From assembly GCA_951802425.1 (NCBI GenBank), contig OX637799.1:2666001-2730000 (forward strand): a stretch of DNA of 64,000 nt, read 5' to 3'. This DNA comes from Clavaria fumosa (lineage: Eukaryota > Basidiomycota > Agaricomycetes > Agaricales > Clavariaceae). A program made the position numbers and the translations under genes. Positions 56,950-64,000 of the stretch are shown here, in pieces. Each line of letters starts with the position of its first letter. The first letter of the stretch is position 1. A model generated the notes under the pieces. The model made no database searches, was not told the origin of the DNA, and saw only the letters and a list, made by a program, of their open reading frames with translations.

Positions 56950-57965
56950 ACTGTACCATTTCATTCAATATGAACAGTCATGGTCACGCTAAGGCTGTTC
57001 AGTTCAAATTTTGGTATGTGGTCACGTGTCACAATCGGCTTGTTCGAATGCACTGGAGCAGTTACCAGATTCACTCTTAGAGGTACCTCAATTGAAAAAT
57101 TTGCTTGGGAAACACTGTGGATTCAATAGCTGGTGTAGGTTTCATCTTCGTGATCAGCCATTTGCGGGGTCCTTCTCCTTCTGCTGTTGTTCCTACCGCA
57201 CAGTCGGTAATGGGGGGCTAGTTTTCCCCTACCCACCCAAGCCTCGACAAGACCCCCTGCAGGCCTGTTCCATTACATACATAACCCCGCCGTGCTTGTG
57301 AATGTGCTAGTCCATGGACATTGCAAGAGATAAGACTATGCACAGGTGCTCCAGATAGCTGATGCCTATTGGCATATGTGTCTGCATACCCTCTCACGCC
57401 CGACCACCCTTCTTCTTCTTGTTCACCACCTTGAACCCACCCCACTCCGGTTGCGTTGGCTTGGGCTGTGCCTTGACTACGTCGGCTATGGATATTGGTT
57501 TCACCGCGCTGCCCCCAGCACTTGCGCCTTTGGGACAGGAAGCAGCATCTGCTTTCCACTTGGTAACGAATTCGGATGCAAAGCGTCATCCGTCTAGCGT
57601 CATACTGTTGGCATAAATGAGGTCTGAGACGATCTCGACGGTCGCTGCATCCGATCTATTGGGAACAACAGTAGCATAATTTCCTCAACTGCACAAAAAG
57701 TAACACATCAGAGAGAGATCGGAAAGGTCAGGTCGCAGTTACACACTGTTGACGGTGTTGTTGAGACCCTTGAGTGAATCAGTCAACCATTTGAGGAACT
57801 CATGTGAAGGCGGGATGGGGAAGTCTTCGGCCTTGCTCTTACTCCTGGGACGGTGTTCGAATATTTTTCCAAGGTCACGGGTCACCCCTCCCCTGTTCGG
57901 CTGTTCGAAATGAAACTTTTGGTCACACGTCACAAGGGTGTTCATATTGAACAAAATGGTACAGT
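56950..57965. mobile_element. Possible non-autonomous TIR element carrying a gene fragment
   Basis: ACTGTACCATTTCATTCAAT ATGAACA at 56950-56976 is matched in inverted orientation at 57939-57965 with two mismatches over 27 bp. Just outside each end is a similar directly repeated segment (56918-56943 and 57968-57993; TTACAATA...TTGCAAGATT, about 20 of 26 matching). The roughly 1-kb interior has no transposase but holds the GYF-like gene fragment. A TIR transposon that captured genomic DNA is the simplest reading; the superfamily is unknown. Confidence 0.45.
57394..57862 (-). pseudogene. Captured 3' fragment of a gene resembling GYF-domain (SMY2/PERQ-type) proteins
   Basis: The minus strand encodes PRSKSKAEDFPIPPSHEFLK WLTDSLKGLNNTVN, then an intron (GTGTGTAACT to TTTGTGCAG), then EEIMLLLFPID. 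A one-base loss near 57653 shifts the frame, after which it continues DAATVEIVSDLIYANSMTLD G, a TGA at 57586-57588, RFASEFVTKWKADAASCPKG, and SIADVVKAQPKPTQPEWGGF KVVNKKKKGGRA, followed by a genuine stop. This looks like the C-terminal end of a fungal GYF-domain translation/vesicle factor; the GYF domain itself is absent. The retained intron shows DNA-level, not retro-, duplication. The family name is from memory of motif style, so it is moderate; the coding character and lesions are clear. Confidence 0.6.
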
Positions 57966-57998
57966 AGTTACAATACATTTTTCTTGCAAGATTATATT

Positions 57999-58255
57999 TA
58001 GTGTTGCCACAGCTTGGCTAGCTGTTAGCCAGCTTGAGAAGCTGATGCTCTTTTTGGTCAAGCTGAAGCTGTAGCCAAGCCTGAGCTGCAGCTTGGCTAC
58101 AGCTTGAGCTGGATCAAGCTGCAGCTAGCTGCCAGCTTAAGCTGAAGCTGATGCCATTTTGTCCAAGCTGAAGCTGTAGCCAAGCTGACTCCACCTGTAG
58201 CTGCAGCTTGGCTACAGCTTCAAGCTGGCTTCTAGCCTAAGCTGTGGCAACACTA
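57999..58255. mobile_element. hAT-type MITE (257 bp) with perfect 8-bp target-site duplication
   Basis: The left end TAGTGTTGCCACAGCTT and right end AAGCTGTGGCAACACTA are exact inverted repeats of 17 bp. The element is flanked on both sides by ATTATATT (57991-57998 and 58256-58263), a perfect 8-bp duplication as made by hAT transposases. The interior is rich in AGCTT/AAGCT palindromes (for example AAGCTGTAGCCAAGC and its complement) and would fold extensively. It has no coding capacity. Confidence 0.88.
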
Positions 58256-58293
58256 ATTATATTGTCATTACAATGCAGATTACAATATGACAG

Positions 58294-58489
58294 TGTTTAG
58301 GCATTCGGCTGAATGCTGTCGCTTATGGGAAGCAACTAGCATGTAACCTTAAATCTTCTTCAGTTCCTTTCGTAATATAGTTGTCCGATACGCGTCCTAG
58401 AGATTCACGCTTTATTCCCCTCACGTGAATCTCAGGTATTGTCTATTCTTCTAGTGTCTCACTATGCATCTAATATATATGCTTTATTC
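58294..58489 (+). repeat. Copia 5' LTR (part shared with the 3' copy)
   Basis: TGTTTAGGCATTCGGCTGAA marks the start. The shared part ends at ...GCTTTATTC (58489); the true LTR end lies a little further on, before the gag Met at 58546, and was not fixed because the 3' copy is cut. It differs from the 3' LTR at nine positions, all transitions in CpG-type sites. Confidence 0.88.
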
Positions 58490-58545
58490 CCCTCGTGTGA
58501 ATCTCAGGTCTTCCCTGCACTGGACATTATCTTATTTATCAGATT

Positions 58546-61500
58546 ATGAGACTCGTCGGCGATCTTCTCAGTACGTCTATGTCCGAGGCTTCAAAATTTC
58601 CGAAGCTATCTGGTATCAACTATTCATCATGGTCTGGACATATGAAATCAGCATTACAATCAAAGTACCTTTGGTTGATTGTTACTGGTGAGGAAGAATG
58701 TCCACCCGAAGCCGAGACGAATGCTCCAGAAGCCGAAAAGCGCTTGGCAAGAAAAGAGAGACTGGATTGGAAACTTCGAGACCAAGCCACGATGGGGAAC
58801 ATCAAGGGAGCCTGTGAGGATACACAGCTGCCCTTCATCGAGAAAGATAGCGTTACGACTGCGAAAATTATGTGGGATGAGCTCAAGAAGGTTCATCAAA
58901 CAAATCTTTCAAAGATAAACATGCACTATCTTTTCGAAGACCTCTATACCTGGAAATACTTGGATGGTACCTCTATGGATGAGCATATCGCTTCTCTTCT
59001 TGAGATTAGTCACCGGATTATGGCTAGTGGCGAGAAGATTGACGACTTACACCTAGCCCGAGCCATGGTCCTATCCCTTCCAAAGACTCCTTCATGGGAG
59101 TTAGTCAAAATTCCTCTATTCGAGCTTGAGATTCTTTCCTTGGAGCTAGTTAGCACAAAGCTGCTACAAGAGGCGAATCGTCGCCAGTGCGAAAAGCCTG
59201 GGACGGATACAGCACTATACTCATGAGCAAATAAAAAGGGTCTTGGGAAGAATAAGGACTCACAAAAGACTGATGAGTGCCATTATTGTCACAAGAAAGG
59301 CCATTGGGCCAATGTCTGCCGGAAACGCGAGGCTGATGCGAAGAAGGATGGCGGCGGATCCGCTCACCTAACCATTGGAAACCTCCCAGACCTGGGGACT
59401 TGCAAAGTCGGTCGCCTCTATGCCATGCGCAACGGATTGTCGAAGATCTCCGAGGTCTTGCTTGATTGTGCTGCGACTCGCCACATGTTCTTCGACCACT
59501 CTGCTTTCACTCAATATGTGCCATCAGCATCCAATGAGACGATATCAGTAGGAAATGGAAATCATATACCTGTCGTTGGACACGGCAGTGTCTCCCTTCG
59601 GTGCCGCTTACCAAACGGCAGCCGTACAGTCATTCTCCATGACGTTCTACATGTCCCCAATCTAATGGCGAATCTGGTTAGTCTCGGGAAGCTGGAACGA
59701 GCCGGTGCTATAGGTGGATTCGGAGGAGGCCACATCAAGGTTGAACTTGACCACAAGGAGCTTTTCCATGCGAAGCTAATGAACGCAAATCTATATCAAA
59801 TCGAGCTTGTCACTTACCAATCAGACGGAGCTGCATATCTTGCGAGTTCAAGTGGGAGCTTGAGACTTTGGCATTGCCGTATGGGCCACCTGAACATCGA
59901 TGCAGTCTGCAAACTTGCCAATAGAAAAATGGTAAATGGACTCACGATATCCACCCCTCACAACTACGACACTGTCTGCGAAGGATGCGCATTTGGGAAA
60001 TCTCACTGATTACCAATTCCGAAGATCAGCATGACCATATACCCCAAGATGGGACTCATTGTGGTAGACTTAACTGGTCCGATGTCGGTTGCGACCTGGA
60101 GCGGAAGACTCTATGCATTAATAGTCATCGAAGCCAGCTGCCAATTTGGGTCTGGTGAATTACTCACCACCAAAGACGACGTGTACAGAGCCCTGGTCAC
60201 GATCATCACATGGCTAGAACATCAGTCTGGCGAGAAATGTCGCATCCTGCGCAGTGACAATGGGACTGAGTTCGTTAACGTCTTAACCCAAAAGTTTTGT
60301 GAAAAGAATGGTATTATGCACCAGACAACGATACCATACACTCCAGAGCAAAACGACATCGCAGAACGCACCATTGCGGTATATTTTGAAATGGTCCGAT
60401 GCATGCTGCATTCCGCCTCAATGGATTTGCGATACTGGGGAGAAGCATTCATGTATGCCATGCACATAAGAAATCTTTCACCTACCGCTGCTCTAGCCAA
60501 TACCATCCCATACCATGCTTGGACGTCGCAGAAACCGGACGTCTCACATCTTCGTATCTTTGGGTCCATCGGGTATGCGAACATTCCAAAGAAAGTGAGA
60601 GGCGGGAAACTTGCGGCCACGTCTGTGAAGTGTCGCCTAATTGGCTGGTGGTCTGATGAATCTAAAGGCTACAGGTTAGAAGACCTAGAGACGAAGAAAA
60701 TCATTGCCTCACGAGATGTGCGTTTCATCGAGGATGAAACTCCTACTGGTCTGGCCATTATCGATGGAGTATCACCGCACGGATCTCCAAAACTCACATC
60801 TGATGACCTTCAATTATCAGACAACACACACGCAGTCAATACGGAGGAAACGCACGTTAATTCTGTCACTACTGATCCATCACATCTATTATCCTCCACA
60901 GATACTGCTGTCGATCTCCCGGTTGTGCCAAACCAACCGAAGGTATCCAAATGGGCGAATCTCCCTCCTCGAGAAGCGTCTACCTGAAACCGAAGGGAAC
61001 CTGAACGTTTTGGAGATGAGGCCACTGAAGATGAAGTCCTAGAAGCGATAAGACGCAACACCGATGATGCTGCCTACGTCACTTACTCAACTGAGCCGAA
61101 AACTTATCGTGATGCAGTCCATTCACCATACTCAAAACAGTGGGAGAAAGCAATGAGCGACGAACTTGAGCAGCTAAAGCAAACAGGTACCTTCGAGTGG
61201 GTCCATGACGCTCCGATTGGAAAGACTGTGATTGGAAGTTGCTGGGTGTTGAAAGAAAAACGTGATGGCGAAGGAAAACTGGTAAAACATAAGGCTCGCA
61301 TCGTCGCTCAGGGTTTTCCACAGGTTCCTGGACAAGACTTTAATGCCACATACGCATCAGTAGCCAAATTCACTACTCTCCGAACTCTCCTAGCCATCGC
61401 TGCCCGAGAGAACTGGGAAGTCCACCAAGTCGATGTCCGAGGAGCTTATCTTCAAGGCGATCTGGATGAGGACATTTATATGCGTGCGCCAGAGGGCATA

Positions 61501-62697
61501 TCCGAACCTGGTAAAGAGAACTGGATCTGGAGATTGTGAAAGGCGATATATGGTCTGAAACAAGCTGGTCATCAGTGGAAAATGAGGCTCGACAAGATCA
61601 TGTCTGGCCTTGGATTCACCAAAAGCGCTGCCGATGACTGTTTACACATTCTATCAAGGAATCAAGTCATAATACTCACCGTACTTGTCTACGTTGACGA
61701 CATGGCCATAGCAGGTTCAAAACTCGAAGACGTTATGGAGTTCAAAGGAAATTTCAGCAGCGAGCTCGAGATAACGGACTTGGGAGAACTGAAGTTCATT
61801 TTAGGGATTGAGGTTACATGCAATCGCAACGCGCGCACGGTCCAACTCAACCAAACAGCCTACATATGTGAAGTACTCTCGCGCTATGGGATGAGTAACT
61901 GCAATGCGATTTCTACACCCTTAGCTACCACTGAACGTCTCAGCGCTACGCAATCTCCCCCCCCAACTGAAGTCCAAGAAACCTTGGCTTACGCAGACAG
62001 CGCATCATATCCTGAACGAGTTGGCTCCCTCTTATATGCGACCCAAACATGCCCCGACTGTCAGTACATCGTTGCTACCCTTGCGCAGTTCTCTATCAAT
62101 CCTGGAAAGGCTCATTTCGATGCCATCAAACGTGTCCTGAGATATCTCAAAGGGACTGTGGATTTTGGTTTGACTCTTGGTGGTCCTGATAGCGCGCTCG
62201 ATCTCGTCGGTTGGACTGACTCAGACTGGGCTCAGGACACTGATTCTAGACGATCTGTGGGCGGTTTTGTGTTTTCTGTAGCCGGTGGATGCGTCTCGTG
62301 GTCCTCGAAGAAACAACCTACTGTAGCACTATCAACCGTCGAGGCTGAATATATGGCGGTGTCGAACGCAACCAAGGAGGCTGTCTGGCTGCGAGTACTG
62401 CTGGAGGACTTCGGATTCCCTCAAAAAGGTCCAACAACGATCCAAGCCGATAATCAAGGCTGTATCGCTCTTTCCCGGAACCCTGTTTCGCATTCTCGAG
62501 CAAAACACATAGATATCCGACATCATTTCATTCGGGAATGCATAGAAAACAACAAGATAGACCTCAAATTTTGTCCTACTAAGGATATGTTGGCCGACAT
62601 CCTGACAAAAGGCTTATCCTGCTATCCCTTCGAGAGTTTCAGGACGGCGCTTGGACTTACAGCGAAGATTCATCCGAGTGGGAGTGACGGTGTTTAG
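58546..62697 (+). pseudogene. Copia gag-pol polyprotein with four in-frame TGA codons
   Basis: One frame throughout, stopped at 59224-59226, 60007-60009, 60985-60987 and 61537-61539, each TGA. Gag has SKFPKLSGINYSSWSGHMKS and the zinc knuckle CHYCHKKGHWANVC. Protease is LLDCAATRHMF (the usual Asp-Ser/Thr-Gly/Ala is Asp-Cys-Ala). Integrase has the zinc region LWHCRMGHLN...CEGC and catalytic residues in VVDLTGPM, RSDNGTEFVN and PEQNDIAERTI. RT has KARIVAQGFPQVPGQDFNAT, FTTLRTLLAIAARENWEVHQ, and LVYVDDMAIAG. RNase H has GWTDSDWAQDTDSRRSVGGF, STVEAEYMAVSNATKEAVWL and HIDIRHHFIRE. The final stop TAG lies inside the first seven bases of the 3' LTR. No frameshifts are seen. Confidence 0.92.
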
Positions 62698-62886
62698 GCA
62701 TTTGGCTGAATGCCGTCGCTTATGGGAAGCGACTAGCATGTAACCTTAAATCTTCTTCAGTTCCTTTCGTAATATAGTCATCCGATACGCGTCCTAGAGA
62801 TTCACACTTTATTCCCCTCGCATGAATCTCAGGTATTGTCTATTCTTCTAGTGTCTCACTATGCGTCTAATATATATGCTTTATTC
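62691..62886 (+). repeat. Copia 3' LTR, truncated by Gypsy insertion
   Basis: Begins TGTTTAGGCATTTGGCTGAA and matches the 5' LTR for 196 bp. At 62887 the sequence switches to TGTCAGTCTG, the terminus of the next element. The remaining part of this LTR is expected on the far side of the Gypsy element, beyond the window. Confidence 0.88.
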
Positions 62887-63445
62887 TGTCAGTCTGAGTC
62901 CCTCACAGAAGCGAGAAGGGGAAAGAAGCTCGATTTCAACGTAGGGAACTACACACATTACAAAGGCACTATATATACTGGGGAAAGGGGGCTGCGTAGG
63001 GGATGAGTCATAAAAGGGGAATGAGGCTACGCGCACTGAGTCGCGCGGGATGGGGGAGGCAGTATAGGGAAAAGGAGATACCAAATACAGAAGGTAGCGG
63101 CAAGGGACAGATAAGGGGAAAATGACAAGAGAAATGCTTGGCGCGGTCTTGGCTGCCCGAAGGGAGACCTCAATTAGGCCTGTTTAGGTTAGATTGATTG
63201 ATGGGGGACGTCAGAGGCATTTTTGCTGATCTGCCTCCATCACGAATTGCAAAGCGTGGGAAATTGCAAGGAATGTGGGTGGGGGCATGTGATGGGTGTT
63301 GGTAGCGGGCCTATAGGTGCCTGGGGAGCTGCGAGTATGGAGTTGAGGTCGCGGGTGGTCACGTGATCCCATACTCGCGTCCTCGTAGCTAGATCCTAGC
63401 GCGTTGTGGGCTCAGTGACGGCAGCTTACATAATGGATCCTGACA
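62887..63445 (-). repeat. Gypsy 3' LTR with TGTCAG...CTGACA ends
   Basis: The 559-bp LTR begins TGTCAG and ends CTGACA on the plus strand, a 6-bp terminal inverted repeat with the canonical TG...CA. On the sense (minus) strand it is immediately preceded by GGAGGGGGCCA, a polypurine tract at about 63446-63456. No ORF was assigned within it. Confidence 0.82.
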
Positions 63446-63456
63446 TGGCCCCCTCC

Positions 63457-64000
63457 TCAAGGCTGGGCGTCTTGACCGGCCAATCGCGCCTTGTCCGGGT
63501 GCTTGAGGAAGAAGTCACGGAGAAGAATTGCGGTGTTGGTAAGGTTTTGGCGGGGTTCCCAGGTATTCTCTTCGATGGGGTAGCCTAGCCACTTTACCAG
63601 GTACTTCACTCCTCATCCTACTTTCTTCACATCCAGGATCTCTTCGACCTCATACTCCAAATGGTCATCGTCGATGGTCAGGGGGGGCGGAGGTGGTCGG
63701 GCTTGAGAAGCAAAAGAAGGAGGGATGAACGGGGTGAGGAGCAACTCATTAAATATGTCATGGATTTGCCAGGCTGGGGGCAGTTTGAGGCGATACCCAG
63801 CCGGCCCCACCTTTTCCATGATAGCAAAAGGTCCAGCGCATTTGTTGTCGAGTTTCTTGTTTGGGTGGTCCATTTTCAGGTTTCGCGTGTCAAGCCAAAC
63901 TAAGTCTCCCTTCCCATACTCGCGGCTGGGTCGCTTTCCACTATCGTAGCTTTTCTTCATTGCCAGCGTGGCTTTCTCCATGGCTTCTTTGGCAGCCCGT
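63457..64000 (-). pseudogene. Gypsy pol C-terminus: integrase tail and chromodomain, interrupted by TGA
   Basis: Sense reading from the window edge gives the integrase C-terminal region with KKSYDSGKRPSREYGKGDLV WLDTRNL, LDNKCAGPFAIMEKVGPAGY and PAWQIHDIFNELLLTPF. The chromodomain starts with LEYEVEEILDVKKVG, is cut by TGA at 63613-63615, and continues in the same frame with [20 protein letters not shown] and [18 protein letters not shown] to a TGA at 63457-63459, two bases before the purine tract. The tyrosine/tryptophan cage residues of the chromodomain are partly visible (Y-V-W, W in NTWEP). The single TGA replaces an expected Arg codon. Confidence 0.85.

Larger units (their letters stand above)
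58294..62886 (+). mobile_element. Copia (Ty1-type) LTR retrotransposon, degenerate, 3' LTR interrupted
   Basis: Between two LTR copies starting TGTTTAGGCATT (58294 and 62691) lies one long frame coding gag, protease, integrase, RT and RNase H in the Ty1/copia order. The right LTR shares 196 bp with the left one and then stops abruptly at 62886, where a Gypsy LTR begins. A purine-rich tract (GAGTGGGAGTGACGG) directly precedes the 3' LTR. The element inserted about 30 bp to the right of the hAT MITE. It cannot make its own proteins because of four in-frame TGA codons. Confidence 0.93.
62887..64000 (-). mobile_element. Chromodomain Gypsy LTR retrotransposon, 3' end (runs off window)
   Basis: A minus-oriented element: an LTR at 62887-63445, a polypurine tract next to it, and the C-terminal end of pol reading away from it. 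The rest lies beyond the window. It is inserted in the Copia 3' LTR, so it is the younger of the two. Confidence 0.88.

Noticed and set aside
55676..56973. Long ORFs (up to 413 codons) on both strands taken as Cys/Ala-rich or Gln/His-rich proteins
   Set aside because: They are products of a GC-rich 25-bp tandem repeat that is stop-free in all frames; overlapping frames on both strands cannot all be genes and no splice or start context supports one.
58546..62697. TGA read as a sense codon (altered code or selenocysteine)
   Set aside because: Host genes in the window end at TGA (for example RPN9, MSP1, trehalase, CCDC25), and the LTRs independently show CpG transitions, so mutation is the simpler explanation.

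Overview
The window is nuclear DNA from a filamentous basidiomycete, most likely an Agaricomycete. The evidence is gene style (many spliceosomal introns of about 45-70 nt, gene-dense single-copy housekeeping loci on both strands), fungal-type proteins (trehalase, RHHKRTP acid phosphatase, fungal tetraspanin), and a mobile-element set typical of that group (Ngaro/PAT-type tyrosine-recombinase retrotransposon, Copia, chromodomain Gypsy). There is no rRNA, CRISPR or bacterial-style operon, and I could not identify a tRNA gene by eye.

Layout. 1-5.1 kb: the N-terminal part of NAD-specific glutamate dehydrogenase and a short-chain dehydrogenase, both on minus. 5.1-7.1 kb: an AT-rich gene-free island. 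7.1-11.0 kb: the TFIIIC TPR subunit (minus). 11.1-14.6 kb: a decayed gag/RT-RNase H retroelement (minus). 14.9-28.4 kb: an RRM-less CstF-64/Rna15-type protein, a long WD-repeat protein resembling WDR7/rabconnectin-3 beta, proteasome lid subunit Rpn9, a histidine acid phosphatase (minus), a LEA-2-like membrane protein and a tetraspanin. 28.4-33.7 kb: a complete Ngaro/PAT retrotransposon with identical split direct repeats. 33.9-54.4 kb: thioredoxin reductase, V-ATPase c subunit (minus), trehalase, a cytochrome P450, an RBM25/Snu71-like splicing factor (minus), CCDC25/Jlp2, PRMT3 and Msp1/ATAD1 (minus). 54.4-64 kb: a repeat block holding a 25-bp minisatellite, a possible TIR element carrying a broken gene fragment with its intron, a perfect hAT-type MITE, and a Copia element whose 3' LTR is interrupted by a chromodomain Gypsy element running off the window end.

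The host genes are unrelated housekeeping functions (nitrogen metabolism, Pol III transcription, mRNA 3' end formation and splicing, proteasome, redox, vacuolar acidification, mitochondrial protein quality control), so no gene cluster or multi-gene system is evident. The most informative signal is in the repeats. All nine differences between the two Copia LTRs are transitions at CpG sites. The in-frame stops in Copia (four), Gypsy (one), Ngaro (one) and the captured fragment (one) are all TGA where Arg CGA is the expected codon. This points to CpG methylation/deamination (RIP-like) as the inactivating force. By contrast the Ngaro element has identical repeats and only one such lesion.

Gene limits were set by reading splice sites by eye; spans given for CDS features include introns.
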